64,000 nt of DNA from Paracoccus albus (GTDB lineage: Bacteria > Pseudomonadota > Alphaproteobacteria > Rhodobacterales > Rhodobacteraceae): the NCBI RefSeq assembly GCF_027913035.1, contig NZ_CP115775.1, positions 2,108,001 through 2,172,000 of the forward strand. The letters run 5' to 3'. The notes below the pieces were generated by a model. It was not told the origin of the DNA, searched no databases, and worked only from the letters and a program-made list of their open reading frames with translations. Positions 1 to 9,083 of this stretch are shown piece by piece. Both the position numbers and the translations under genes were made by a program. The number at the start of each line of letters is the position of its first letter. Position 1 is the stretch's first letter.

Positions 1-864
1 AAGGCGGGTGATGCTGGTTTCCACGGTCGGCCTGCGCTGATCGGCCATCTTAGGTTGCTTCGGAAAGGCCGGCACGCGGCGCTGTTGAAACGCTGCAATC
101 CCTTCCGCTGCATCGGCGCTGCCAAGAGCCTTTGCCATTGCGTATTTTTCACGATCCAGTTGATCGTCAAACGGCCCCTCATCCGCTGTGTCCAGCAAAG
201 CAAGGATCGAGGACTGCGCACCTTGCGCGCCGCGGGCCAGCTTTGACGCCAGATCCAAAGCAACATCCAGTGCCTGACCATGAGCGACAAGCCGGTTTAT
301 CACGCCCAGATGCGCCAGACGACGGGCCGGATATTTTTCACCCAGAAGCGCGATCTCGGTTGCAAGCTGAGGTGAGAGATTGCGCAGCAGGGATGCCGTA
401 CCGCCGCCATCCGGCACCAGCCCGACCTTCACATAGGACATGGACAGATAGCTTTGATGCGTCGCCACGATCAGATCGGCGGCAAGCGCTATCGAGGTCC
501 CTGCACCAGCGGCGCCGCCCTCGACCGCTGCGATAACGGGCTTTGGGCAGCGGCGGATGCGGCGCACCAGATCATGCAGCTGTTCGATCCGCTCTGCCCG
601 TTCGGCCTCTGGCAGGGCCGCGCGCGTCGCAAGCGCGTCCAGATCGCCGCCCGCGCAAAAGAAACCGTTCGCACCCTGAATCACGATATTTGCAATTTCA
701 GGCGTCGCAATCGCGTGGTCCAGACCGCGCAGCAGACCGCTATAGGTGCCGGGGCTCAGCGCATTGCGCTTTTTTGGTGTGTTGAGCGTCAGGACCAATG
801 TCGGACCAACGCACTCGCTGAGCACCGCGTGTTGCGGTTGAAGTTGGATCGCTGCGTCATTCAT
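1..864 (-). CDS. Enoyl-CoA hydratase/isomerase family protein, partial (3' end off window)
   Basis: Crotonase-fold enzyme, probably hydrating or isomerising an enoyl-CoA in the operon's beta-oxidation route. The oxyanion-hole segment FFCAGGDL lies near residue 70 and the second glycine-rich segment EGGAAGAGTSIALAADL near 110-125. The segment GLVPDGGGTASLL has Asp where classical hydratases have the second Glu, as in PaaG-like isomerases and proteins annotated as alternative-type oxepin-CoA hydrolase. ATG at 864 overlaps the stop of the thioesterase gene (ATGA), so the two are translationally coupled. The usual family C-terminus (RRVPAFP) is reached near 60, but the frame stays open to base 1, giving at least 288 codons where about 260 is normal. 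The exact reaction cannot be fixed from sequence. Confidence 0.85.
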   Translation of the reverse strand, partial: MNDAAIQLQPQHAVLSECVGPTLVLTLNTPKKRNALSPGTYSGLLRGLDHAIATPEIANIVIQGANGFFCAGGDLDALATRAALPEAERAERIEQLHDLVRRIRRCPKPVIAAVEGGAAGAGTSIALAADLIVATHQSYLSMSYVKVGLVPDGGGTASLLRNLSPQLATEIALLGEKYPARRLAHLGVINRLVAHGQALDVALDLASKLARGAQGAQSSILALLDTADEGPFDDQLDREKYAMAKALGSADAAEGIAAFQQRRVPAFPKQPKMADQRRPTVETSITRL

Positions 865-1304
865 CGCTTTATGAACACCTTGAATGTAGCGTTACAGGTT
901 GCAAGCAGCCTGCCGGACGCATCACGCAACTCCCCCTCGGCGAATTTCATCGAGCGCCCCCCTCCGGTCACATAGCCGGTCGCGGTTACCAACCCCTCAT
1001 TGGCGCTGTCGATGAAGTTTACGGCCATCGACACGGTCACCACTGCCGCATCAATGTCGCCAACGGAATTGCGCACCGCGATGCCGCAGCAATTGTCCAG
1101 CAGCATGGAGACGATGCCCCCATGCAGCATGCCAATGCGGTTCAGGTGCTGCGGGCCGACGCCCAGAGAGCACGCACCGCGGACGTTGTCGGGCAGGTAG
1201 GACCGATAGCCTACGAGGTCTCGCACGCCCGACTGATCCATCGGGATCGCGCTTTCGGCATGGGTTTCGCGGTGCGAGCCGTTTCCCTGCCCGCTATTGA
1301 CCAT
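861..1304 (-). CDS. PaaI-family hotdog acyl-CoA thioesterase
   Basis: Predicted to hydrolyse a CoA thioester, rescuing CoA from dead-end intermediates of the pathway encoded around it. The hotdog signature HGGIVSMLLDN is at about residues 61-71, with the HGG turn and catalytic-type Asp of PaaI/YbgC-like enzymes, followed by the conserved beta segment ending in GGGRSMKFAEGEL. I chose ATG 1304 (147 aa): it overlaps the stop of the preceding dehydrogenase and has a GAGG motif 6 nt upstream. The longer in-frame start at 1361 would bury the N-terminus in the upstream gene. Substrate unknown. Confidence 0.82.
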   Translation of the reverse strand: MVNSGQGNGSHRETHAESAIPMDQSGVRDLVGYRSYLPDNVRGACSLGVGPQHLNRIGMLHGGIVSMLLDNCCGIAVRNSVGDIDAAVVTVSMAVNFIDSANEGLVTATGYVTGGGRSMKFAEGELRDASGRLLATCNATFKVFIKR

Positions 1305-2379
1305 CAGACGCCTCATCTGTCGGAAGGATGATGCGCTGAAGGTGGTCGGTGCGGTCGCCAAGCTGGTGATCGATCATGACCAGTCGCTTGGCATAATGCG
1401 CACCGGGATATTCCCAGGTCATGCCGATACCGCCATGCAACTGGATTGCCTCTTCCGAGATATGACGCCCGGCGCGACCGATCAGGTTCTTCGCCATAGA
1501 GACCTTGCGCGCCTGATCCGGCGTCCCGAAGGCGGCAACAGCGGCAATTGTGATAGAGCGTGCCTGTTCCAGATCGACGAGCATATCGACGACGCGGTGC
1601 TGCAGTGCCTGAAAGCTGGAAATGCTGCGACCGAATTGCTGGCGCTGCTTCATGTAGTCGACGGTCAGGTCGATCAGATGCGAAGCCGCGCCCACTGCCT
1701 CGGCGCAAAGGGCGATGCGGCCCAGATCAAGCGCGTCCTCTATCTGGGTCCGCGCATCGGCCGACAGGCATTCCGCCGCCAGATCGTCCATCACCAGATC
1801 GGCGATGCCGCCACCATCGATCATAGCCGCAGAGATGAGCGGCGGCGTGGTGGTCAGAAACACGCCCAGGCCCTGATCGGTGCGGGCTACGACCAGCACA
1901 TGATCAGCGCCCGGTGCGCCATAGATCGCGGATTTGCGCCCCTGCAGCTTCCATTGATCGCCGTCCTGGCGGGCCGTGGCCTCGATATGGTCGAGATCAA
2001 AGGCGACGCGCGGTTCATAGACCGCAAGCGCGCAACGTGCCTCGCCGCCGACGATCGCTTCGACGATCTTATCCTGCCCGAAATCGGCAAGCAGACGCAG
2101 GCCCATCAATGCGCCGAGCATCGGCTCTGCCGAAAGGGCCCGGCCCATTTCTTCGAACACGACCGAGACATCTTCCGCCGTGCCGCCGAAACCGCCCGTT
2201 TCCTCGGTGATGAAAGCGCCGACCGTTCCCAGCCCGGCCAGAGATTCCCACATCTCAGGAGAATGATAGGGCGCGGTGTAAGCGGCTTCGTTGCGTGTCT
2301 CGATCTCGTAATTATCTGCCAGAAAACGCCGCAGCGTGTCTGACAGCATCTGGTGGTCTTCGGAAAGATTGAAGTCCAT
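1294..2379 (-). CDS. Acyl-CoA dehydrogenase, PimD-like small subunit
   Basis: FAD-dependent acyl-CoA dehydrogenase of about 361 aa that starts MDFNLSEDHQML and carries ITEETGGFGGTAEDVSVVFEE, closely resembling my recollection of PimD, the small subunit of pimeloyl-CoA dehydrogenase. The helical C-terminal domain has the LHGGIGMTWEYP motif (about residues 325-337). It follows a large-subunit homologue directly, the arrangement of heteromeric dehydrogenases in dicarboxylate and steroid side-chain degradation. ATG 2379 is preferred because a GGGGG tract sits about 8 nt upstream; GTG 2388, overlapping the upstream stop, is the alternative. Inference: forms an alpha-beta complex with the neighbouring protein. 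Confidence 0.85.
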   Translation of the reverse strand: MDFNLSEDHQMLSDTLRRFLADNYEIETRNEAAYTAPYHSPEMWESLAGLGTVGAFITEETGGFGGTAEDVSVVFEEMGRALSAEPMLGALMGLRLLADFGQDKIVEAIVGGEARCALAVYEPRVAFDLDHIEATARQDGDQWKLQGRKSAIYGAPGADHVLVVARTDQGLGVFLTTTPPLISAAMIDGGGIADLVMDDLAAECLSADARTQIEDALDLGRIALCAEAVGAASHLIDLTVDYMKQRQQFGRSISSFQALQHRVVDMLVDLEQARSITIAAVAAFGTPDQARKVSMAKNLIGRAGRHISEEAIQLHGGIGMTWEYPGAHYAKRLVMIDHQLGDRTDHLQRIILPTDEASDGQ

Positions 2380-2384
2380 GGCGA

Positions 2385-3569
2385 TCACCCCCTGAACAGT
2401 TCTTTGGCAACGATGTTGCGTTGGATTTCGTTGGCACCGCCGAAGATCGACAGCTTGCGATGGTTGAAATAGACCGGTGCAGCACGCGCGGATTCCGGCG
2501 GGATCGTCAGCTCGTTTTCAGACAGATCGTCCGCAACCGGCGCTGCCTCGGGTCCAAGCGCCGAGCGGTAGAGATCCTGCAACTCCTGCCGGATCTGGGT
2601 GCCCTTCAGCTTGAGAAGTGAGCTTTCGACACCGCCCGCCGCACCATCCTTGGTCTTGGCGAGCATCCGCAGATTGGTGATCCGCAGCGCCTCCAGATCG
2701 GCCTCCAGTTCCGCGGCGCGGGCGGCATAGGCCGGGTTGTCGGCAATGAGGCGTCCGTCGCGGATGACCTCGCCGGCCAGTTCATGGAAGCGTTCAAGAT
2801 CTTTTGTCGAAAAGCCGATGCCCGCAATATTCGTGCGCTCATGGGTCAGCAGATATTTGGCGATGGTCCAGCCCTGATTTTCCTCTCCCACCAGATTGGC
2901 GACCGGAACGCGCGCATCGGTGAAGAAAACCTCATTCACCTCATATCCGCCGTCAAGCAGGCGGATCGGGCGCATTTCAACGCCGGGCGTGTCCAGATCA
3001 ACCAACAGGAAGCTGATGCCAGCCTGTGGTTTCACCTCACTATCGGTGCGCACAAGGCAGAAAATCTTGTTCGCGTGCTGGCCCAGCGTGGTCCAGGTCT
3101 TCTGACCATTGACGATGTAATCATCACCGTCGCGCACGGCTTTGGTTTTCAGGCTGGCCAGATCCGAGCCCGCGCCGGGTTCGGAATAGCCCTGACACCA
3201 CCAGTCGGTGCCGTCGATGATGCGCGGCAGAATCTCTGCCTTCTGCTGTTCGCTGCCGAATTTGATCAGCACCGGGCCCAGCATGTTGAGGCCAAAGGGC
3301 GGCATGCGCGGCGCATTGTTCAGGGCGCATTCTTCCGAGAAGATGTGCCGTTCCACTGCCGTCCAGCCGGGACCGCCATATTCCTTGGGCCACGTGGTCG
3401 CGACCCATCCTTTTTCGTTCAGGATCGCCTGCCAGCGAAGGATCTGTTCCTTTTCCAGCTCTTTTCCATAGGCCACAGCCTGCGCCACATCAGCAGGCAG
3501 TTTCGCTTTCAGGAAGCTGCGCACCTCGTCACGGAAGGCCAGTTCCTCTTCGGTAAATTCAAGATCCAT
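2385..3569 (-). CDS. Acyl-CoA dehydrogenase, PimC-like large subunit
   Basis: Acyl-CoA dehydrogenase of 394 aa catalysing alpha,beta-desaturation with FAD. Typical segments are present: WPKEYGGPGW near residue 70, WWCQGYSEPGAGSDLASLKT near 125-145 (FAD/substrate region), NGQKTWTT near 158 and LVGEENQGWTIAKYLL near 225-240. The profile resembles PimC, the large subunit of pimeloyl-CoA dehydrogenase. The start is ATG 3569, with AAGGAG 7 nt upstream; an upstream in-frame ATG at 3716 lies inside the preceding gene and is rejected. It lies 4 bases after the bifunctional enzyme and immediately before the small subunit, so operonic. Dicarboxylyl-CoA specificity is inferred from gene order and pairing only. 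Confidence 0.87.
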   Translation of the reverse strand: MDLEFTEEELAFRDEVRSFLKAKLPADVAQAVAYGKELEKEQILRWQAILNEKGWVATTWPKEYGGPGWTAVERHIFSEECALNNAPRMPPFGLNMLGPVLIKFGSEQQKAEILPRIIDGTDWWCQGYSEPGAGSDLASLKTKAVRDGDDYIVNGQKTWTTLGQHANKIFCLVRTDSEVKPQAGISFLLVDLDTPGVEMRPIRLLDGGYEVNEVFFTDARVPVANLVGEENQGWTIAKYLLTHERTNIAGIGFSTKDLERFHELAGEVIRDGRLIADNPAYAARAAELEADLEALRITNLRMLAKTKDGAAGGVESSLLKLKGTQIRQELQDLYRSALGPEAAPVADDLSENELTIPPESARAAPVYFNHRKLSIFGGANEIQRNIVAKELFRG

Positions 3570-3573
3570 CCGC

Positions 3574-5673
3574 TTACTCCTTGTTGAGATCGGCAAAGCT
3601 GCGGCCCGACTGCGCCAGTTCGCGCAGCAAATCCGGTACCTGCCAGTAATAGGGGTCTTCCTTCGCATAGCCCTCGATCCGTTCGACGAGGGCGGCAGCA
3701 CCAATCCGGTCCGCATAGTTCAGCGGACCGCCCAGATGGCGCGGGAAACCGTAGCCGAAGAGGAAGACAGCATCGACGTCAACAGGACGCAATGCGATCC
3801 CCTCTTCGACCACGCGGGCGGCCTCGGAAATCATCGCTGCCATGTAGCGATCAATGATTTCGTCATCGGTGAAGGAACGGGAGACACGTCCTTCCGCCTC
3901 GCGTTCCGAAGTCACGATTGCCTCTGCCCCGGGATTAGGCACGCGTGACTTCGGATTGTCATACAAGTAATAACCTTTGCCTGTCTTGCGCCCGAAACAG
4001 CCTTCTTCGCAGATCAGGTCAGAAACCCGGCTATACCGCTCTTCCGCAGGCCGCGTCGGCGCCTTGCGCTTGCGCGTCGCCCATCCGATATCCTGACCGG
4101 CCAGATCGCCCACCGCAAAGGGACCCATCGCAAAACCGAAATCTTCCAGAGCGCTGTCGATCTGTTCGAAGGACGCGCCGTCGAGCAGCATGTAGTCCGC
4201 GACCTTGCGGTAATGCGCCAGAATGCGGTTGCCGATGAAGCCATCACAGACGCCCGAACGGACGGCGACCTTTTTCATCCTTGCTGCCATCGCAAAGGCG
4301 GTTGCCACGACATCAGGCGCGGTCTTTTCCGCCACCACCACTTCCAGCAGCCGCATGATATGCGCGGGCGAGAAGAAGTGCAGGCCGATCACATCTTGCG
4401 GACGAGAGGTCGCGGCGGCGATTTCGTTCACATCCAGATATGACGTGTTGGTCCCAAGAACCGTGCCGGGCTTGCAGATCCGGTCGAGGTCGCGGAAGAT
4501 CTGCGTCTTGACCTTCATATCCTCGAACACGGCCTCGATCACCACATCGACATCGGCCAGATGGTCCAGCCCTACCGCAGCCGTCAGTTGCGTAAGTTTC
4601 TCATCCCGCGCGGCAGCGGTCATCTTGCCGCGCTTCACCGCACCTGCAAGGTTACCTTCGATACGCTCACGGGCTTTGTCCGCGCCTTCCTGCGTCATCT
4701 CAATCAGGGTAACGGTAAAGCCAGACTGAAGCAGCGCGGTGGCGATACCCACACCCATCGTGCCGCCGCCGATGACGCCGGCACTGGCCAGCGGACGCGG
4801 TTCGGCCGCGGATTCGGGGATGCGCTTTACGGCGCGTTCGGCCTGAAACGCATGGATCAGACCCTGCCGCTCGGGGCTTTCCATCAGTTCCAGAAACAGA
4901 GCGCGTTCGACCTTCATCCCTTCCTCAATCGGCAGGGCAGAAGCGGCAATCGCATCAACGCATTTCAGCGGCGCGGGCAGCGCGGAGCGCTTGGTGGCCA
5001 GCTTCGCCTTTGCTGCCACCAAAACAGCCTGATCGGGGGTGAAAGCGATATGCCCTGTGCGCCGAGTCTGAATTTCACCAGACAGAATTTCATGTGCAAG
5101 CGTCAGCGCAGCACCACGCGGCGTGTCATAGTCAAGCCCGTCTATGATACCCAGAGAAATCGCCTCGCGCACCGGAACCTGACGGCCCGAGGTTATGATT
5201 TCTATCACGCTTTCCAATGGGGCCAAACGCGGCAGTCGCTGCGTGCCACCCGCGCCGGGCAGGAGACCCAAAGTGACTTCGGGAAGGCCAACCCGTGCAC
5301 CCGGCAGTCCAACGCGAGCATGTGCTGACAGCGCCAGTTCCAGACCGCCGCCCATGGCTACGCCATGAATGACAGCGGCTACGGGCTTATCGCTGTTTTC
5401 GATGGCGTTCAGCACGTCCGGCAGGCTCGGCGACTGAGGGGTCTGGCCGAACTCTCTTATATCTGCGCCAGCCGACAGCATCTTGCCTTCGCCATAGATC
5501 GCGATGACCTTTACGGCGACATCCGCGTTCAATTGCGCAAGGGCGTCCAGCAGACCCTGCCGAACGGCCTGACCAAGGGCGTTGACCGGGGGGCTTGCAA
5601 GCACGATCAGGCCGACATCGCCTTCAACTTCAACGCGCAGCGGCGCAGTCTCGGTTACGGATTTATCCATCAT
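3574..5673 (-). CDS. Bifunctional enoyl-CoA hydratase / 3-hydroxyacyl-CoA dehydrogenase (FadB/FadJ/PimF-like)
   Basis: Hydrates enoyl-CoA and oxidises the resulting 3-hydroxyacyl-CoA with NAD. The N-terminal crotonase domain (about 1-190) has MLSAGADIREF, MGGGLELALSAHARVGLP and GLPEVTLGLLPGAGGTQRLP with the catalytic Glu. The dehydrogenase domain begins near residue 300 at VIGGGTMGVGIATALL (GxGxxG) and contains GLHFFSPAHIM with the catalytic His. The C-terminal helical domains end near ELAQSGRSFADLNKE. ATG 5673 gives 699 aa and has GGAG 5 nt upstream; the alternative ATG 5670 is one codon on. The order thiolase, bifunctional enzyme, two dehydrogenases resembles the pim (pimelate) operon as I recall it from Rhodopseudomonas. 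Confidence 0.9.
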   Translation of the reverse strand: MMDKSVTETAPLRVEVEGDVGLIVLASPPVNALGQAVRQGLLDALAQLNADVAVKVIAIYGEGKMLSAGADIREFGQTPQSPSLPDVLNAIENSDKPVAAVIHGVAMGGGLELALSAHARVGLPGARVGLPEVTLGLLPGAGGTQRLPRLAPLESVIEIITSGRQVPVREAISLGIIDGLDYDTPRGAALTLAHEILSGEIQTRRTGHIAFTPDQAVLVAAKAKLATKRSALPAPLKCVDAIAASALPIEEGMKVERALFLELMESPERQGLIHAFQAERAVKRIPESAAEPRPLASAGVIGGGTMGVGIATALLQSGFTVTLIEMTQEGADKARERIEGNLAGAVKRGKMTAAARDEKLTQLTAAVGLDHLADVDVVIEAVFEDMKVKTQIFRDLDRICKPGTVLGTNTSYLDVNEIAAATSRPQDVIGLHFFSPAHIMRLLEVVVAEKTAPDVVATAFAMAARMKKVAVRSGVCDGFIGNRILAHYRKVADYMLLDGASFEQIDSALEDFGFAMGPFAVGDLAGQDIGWATRKRKAPTRPAEERYSRVSDLICEEGCFGRKTGKGYYLYDNPKSRVPNPGAEAIVTSEREAEGRVSRSFTDDEIIDRYMAAMISEAARVVEEGIALRPVDVDAVFLFGYGFPRHLGGPLNYADRIGAAALVERIEGYAKEDPYYWQVPDLLRELAQSGRSFADLNKE

Positions 5674-5675
5674 CG

Positions 5676-6866
5676 TTACTCCACCCGCTCGATAACCATC
5701 GCGATGCCCTGACCGACACCAACGCACATAGAAAGGCTGGCATAGCGCCCGCCGGTCTGTTCCAGATAGCGCAGCGCTGTCAGGATGATCCGCGCGCCAG
5801 AGGCCCCCAGCGGGTGCCCAACGGCAATCGCGCCGCCATTCGGATTCAGACGGCTGTCATCGGGATCAAGCTCCAGCTGTTTGCAGCAGCCCAGAACCTG
5901 GCTGGCAAAAGCTTCGTTGATCTCGATCAGGTCCATGTCCTTCATGGTCAGACCGGCGCGTTCCAATGCTTTCGGCACGGCAAAGCCCGGCCCGATCCCC
6001 ATGATCCGCGGCGGCACTCCGGCAATCGCGCCCGAAACGATACGCCCGCGCGGCTTCGGCCCCAGATCTTTCGAGCCGATCAGCAGGGCCCCTGCACCGT
6101 CATTCACGCCCGAAGCATTAGCCGCCGTCACAACGCCACCTTCATAAAGCGACCGCAGCGACGCCATTTTCTCCAGCGTGGTATCAGGGCGCGGATGTTC
6201 ATCGGCGTCGACCACCGTCACCTTACCCTTGCGGCCGGCGATCTCGATCGGCTGAATTTCATCCTTGAAGAAGCCGGCGGCCCGTGCGGCCTCATAGCGC
6301 TGCTGGCTGCGATAGGCATAGGCGTCGCATTCCTCGCGGCTGATGTCGTAATCCGCGGCCAGATTGTCCGCCGTCTGCGGCATGGCGTAATCGCCGAACT
6401 CCGCCGCGATGGTCTTGTTCGGGAAGCGGGTGCCGATGGTAGAATCGTAGATGACGGGCTGGCGATCCCAGGCAGAGGGCGATTTTGCCACTACGAAGGG
6501 CGCCCGCGTCATGCTTTCGGTACCACCAGCCAGATACAGATCGGCCTCACCCACCGTGATCGAACGCGCGGCATCAAGCGCCGCCGCCATGCCAGAGCCG
6601 CAAAGGCGGTTCACGGTCAAACCACCGGCCTCGACATTAATGCCACTCAGCAGACCTATGAAACGCGCGACATTGCGGCTGTCCTCGCCCGATTGGCAGA
6701 CATTGCCCATGATCACGTCTTCGATCCGTTCGACCGGCAGGTCCGAGCGCTGAACAAGTGCACGCACAACCTGTGCCGCCAGATCATCGGGGCGGATACC
6801 CGAAAGCGCACCGGCATGGCGACCGAAGGGGCTGCGAAGGCCGTCATAGATATATCCGTTAAGCAT
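5676..6866 (-). CDS. Thiolase (acetyl-CoA acyltransferase, PcaF/PimB-like)
   Basis: Thiolytic cleavage of a 3-ketoacyl-CoA to acetyl-CoA and a shortened acyl-CoA. It begins LNGYIYDGLRSPFGRHAGAL, like beta-ketoadipyl-CoA thiolases. The nucleophilic Cys is at residue 89 in NRLCGSGMAA. NEAFASQ, GGAIAVGHPLGASGAR (catalytic His) and the C-terminal CVGVGQGIA (second Cys) are all present. ATG 6866 has GGAAGGA upstream; the longer open frame to 6950 lacks a plausible ribosome site. The stop precedes the bifunctional gene's start by only 2 bases, so these are co-transcribed. The 396-residue length is normal. It is more like dicarboxylate-type thiolases than FadA, but specificity is inferred. Confidence 0.9.
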   Translation of the reverse strand: MLNGYIYDGLRSPFGRHAGALSGIRPDDLAAQVVRALVQRSDLPVERIEDVIMGNVCQSGEDSRNVARFIGLLSGINVEAGGLTVNRLCGSGMAAALDAARSITVGEADLYLAGGTESMTRAPFVVAKSPSAWDRQPVIYDSTIGTRFPNKTIAAEFGDYAMPQTADNLAADYDISREECDAYAYRSQQRYEAARAAGFFKDEIQPIEIAGRKGKVTVVDADEHPRPDTTLEKMASLRSLYEGGVVTAANASGVNDGAGALLIGSKDLGPKPRGRIVSGAIAGVPPRIMGIGPGFAVPKALERAGLTMKDMDLIEINEAFASQVLGCCKQLELDPDDSRLNPNGGAIAVGHPLGASGARIILTALRYLEQTGGRYASLSMCVGVGQGIAMVIERVE

Positions 6867-6974
6867 CTTTACATTCCTTCCATTTGCGACGGCGGCTTTG
6901 CAGCCCTGATCCGTCCTGACTTCCGAATTTTCGGGGGTGACGGCCTGCACGTGGTGCAGGCCCGGCTTTTTCGG

Positions 6975-8951
6975 TTACTCGGCAGCCTCCACCCCGGTTG
7001 GCACGTGGCCACGCTGTTTGGCAACCAGCAGAGGGACCGCCGCCAGTGCCGCGCCCGCAATCGCCGTGGTGCCGAAGCCGACACCCGCGAAGGGCATGGC
7101 AGGCATGGCGAAGAAGAACCCGCCAAAGGCCAGCATCGCACGCAGCGGCAATTCGAACCGTCCGGCCAGCGTGCCCACGAAGGTCACATAGCCCTGCAGA
7201 CCCATGCTGATCATCGCGACGCCGATGAAGGCACAGCTGACCGCCAGGAAAACCTCCAACGCCGGAGCATGACCGATCAGCGAAGGATTCAGCACGAAGA
7301 GGAAGGGCACCAGATAGATGATGCTGCCAAGCCGCATCGCCTCGAACCCGGCGCGCATCGGGCTGCAATTGGCCAAGGTAGAGGCGGCATAAGCGCCAAG
7401 CGCCACGGGCGGCGTGATATAGCTGACCATACCCCAGTAAAGGATGAACAGATGCACGGCGAGGCGGTTCAGTCCGCCCGCTTCCAGTGCCGGGGCAAGC
7501 ACGATGGCAAGGAAGATATAACAGGCCGTCGCTGTCATCCCCATGCCAAAGATAAACGCCGTCAGCGCACCCATGACCAGCAGGATGAAGACATTATCGC
7601 CCGCGATGAACAACAGCTCATTCACCAGCGTGCCCGCCAGCCCGGTGGCCGAGAACGACCCAACGACAAGCCCGACGCCAAGGATGATCGCTGTCAGCTC
7701 GGCCAGGCTAGAACCGATCCCCAGCAGGATATCGCAGAACTTGCGCAAACCGATCCGCGTGCGCGGTGAGATCTGGTTGATGACCAGCAGCAAGGCGACC
7801 GAATAGAAAGGTGCCGCCGTTTCCTGCCGCATCACCACCATCATGAAGATCAGCAGCCCGAAGACCAGCACATAGGGCCAGCCATTGCGCAGCGTATCGC
7901 GCAGACGCGGCACTTCTGCCCGGTCGAGACCACGCAGCCCGCGACGACCTGCATAGGCGTCGATCTGGGCAAACAGCGCGAAATAGAACAGCGCCGAAGG
8001 GATGATCGCGGCCAGAACGACCTCGGTATAGGGGATCGCCAGGAACGAAGCCATGATGAAGGCCGTGGCCCCCATCACTGGGGGCATCAGCACACCCCCG
8101 GTCGAGGCGCAGGCCTCTGTCGCGGCTGCGGTATTGGAGGAAAAACCGGTGCGTTTCATCGCCGGAATCGACACGGCGCCGGTTGTAAGCACGTTCGAAA
8201 TAACGCTGCCCGACATGGAGCCCATGAAGCCGCTGCCGAAGATCGAGACCTTCGCAGCGCCGCCGCGATATCGACCGACCAGCCCAAGCGCCAGATCGTT
8301 GAAGAAGGTTCCGCCGCCGGTATGCTGCAGTACCGCACCGAAGATGATGAAGCCGATCACCACGCCGCCAAAGGCCTTCATCGGGATACCGAAAATGCTT
8401 TCCGATGAATAGACGTGATAGGCGAATGTCTGGCTCAGCGTGCTTTGAAAGCCGGAAAACGGCGCCGGGACATGACCCGCAAAACTGGGATAGAAGGCCA
8501 CCACCGTGACGATACAGGCAAGGACCAGCCCACCCGCGCGGCGCGTTGCCTCCAGAACCAGTGCCGCAAAGACGAAGGCCACCCATTGCGCGGTTGGCGG
8601 GGCGGCGAATTCCCAGCCCTGATTAAGATTCTCCATCGCGTTGACGGCCAGATAGGTGCCCGCAACCAGCGACAGAGCAGCGAGTGCCCAATCGAGAATG
8701 CCAGTCTTCATGAAGCGGTGGCCGCGGATGTCGAAGATCAGATATGTCGCGGCGAGGAACAGCGTCGCGAGAATGTTCAGATAACGACCATCCATCAGCA
8801 CGATGCCGAAGGTCCGGAGGTTGAACAGCTGGTTGATGACCAGCAATATGGCCGCAAGGGTCAGGCCCATCAGTGCGATATTGCGGGCGTTGAACAGGCT
8901 GCCGGTTGGCAGGCTTTCGGGGTCTTTCAAGACGTCATCACTGGAATTCAC
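6975..8951 (-). CDS. Fused TRAP transporter permease (DctQ-DctM type, TAXI-associated)
   Basis: Inner-membrane permease of 658 aa combining the small (4-TM) and large (12-TM) TRAP subunits. Hydrophobic helices run along the whole protein; recognisable large-subunit blocks are GSGFMGSMSGSVISNVLTTGAVSIPAMKR around residues 240-270, EACASTGGVLMPPVMGATAFIMASFL just after, and GMGMTATACYIFLAIVLAPAL near 480. Start is GTG 8951 with a strong GAGGAGG 5 nt upstream. It lies directly downstream of a TAXI binding-protein gene and upstream of the beta-oxidation genes, so it likely brings in the carboxylate that the operon degrades, driven by a sodium or proton gradient. Confidence 0.92.
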   Translation of the reverse strand: MNSSDDVLKDPESLPTGSLFNARNIALMGLTLAAILLVINQLFNLRTFGIVLMDGRYLNILATLFLAATYLIFDIRGHRFMKTGILDWALAALSLVAGTYLAVNAMENLNQGWEFAAPPTAQWVAFVFAALVLEATRRAGGLVLACIVTVVAFYPSFAGHVPAPFSGFQSTLSQTFAYHVYSSESIFGIPMKAFGGVVIGFIIFGAVLQHTGGGTFFNDLALGLVGRYRGGAAKVSIFGSGFMGSMSGSVISNVLTTGAVSIPAMKRTGFSSNTAAATEACASTGGVLMPPVMGATAFIMASFLAIPYTEVVLAAIIPSALFYFALFAQIDAYAGRRGLRGLDRAEVPRLRDTLRNGWPYVLVFGLLIFMMVVMRQETAAPFYSVALLLVINQISPRTRIGLRKFCDILLGIGSSLAELTAIILGVGLVVGSFSATGLAGTLVNELLFIAGDNVFILLVMGALTAFIFGMGMTATACYIFLAIVLAPALEAGGLNRLAVHLFILYWGMVSYITPPVALGAYAASTLANCSPMRAGFEAMRLGSIIYLVPFLFVLNPSLIGHAPALEVFLAVSCAFIGVAMISMGLQGYVTFVGTLAGRFELPLRAMLAFGGFFFAMPAMPFAGVGFGTTAIAGAALAAVPLLVAKQRGHVPTGVEAAE

Positions 8952-9083
8952 CTTGGCCTCCTCTCAGGCAAAGCTCGGCTGACGGGATGCGGCAGGCCGC
9001 ATCCCCTTGGCTGCTGGATATTAGCGAAGACTTTTCGTCACTCGATTTGGGTCAGCCCCGTCAGGATGCGGACCCTGCCCGGT

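Noticed and set aside
5595..7769. Long plus-strand open frame of 724 codons
   Set aside because: Antisense to thiolase and permease genes; composition is rich in Arg/His/Gln with no domain, typical of GC-rich shadow frames.
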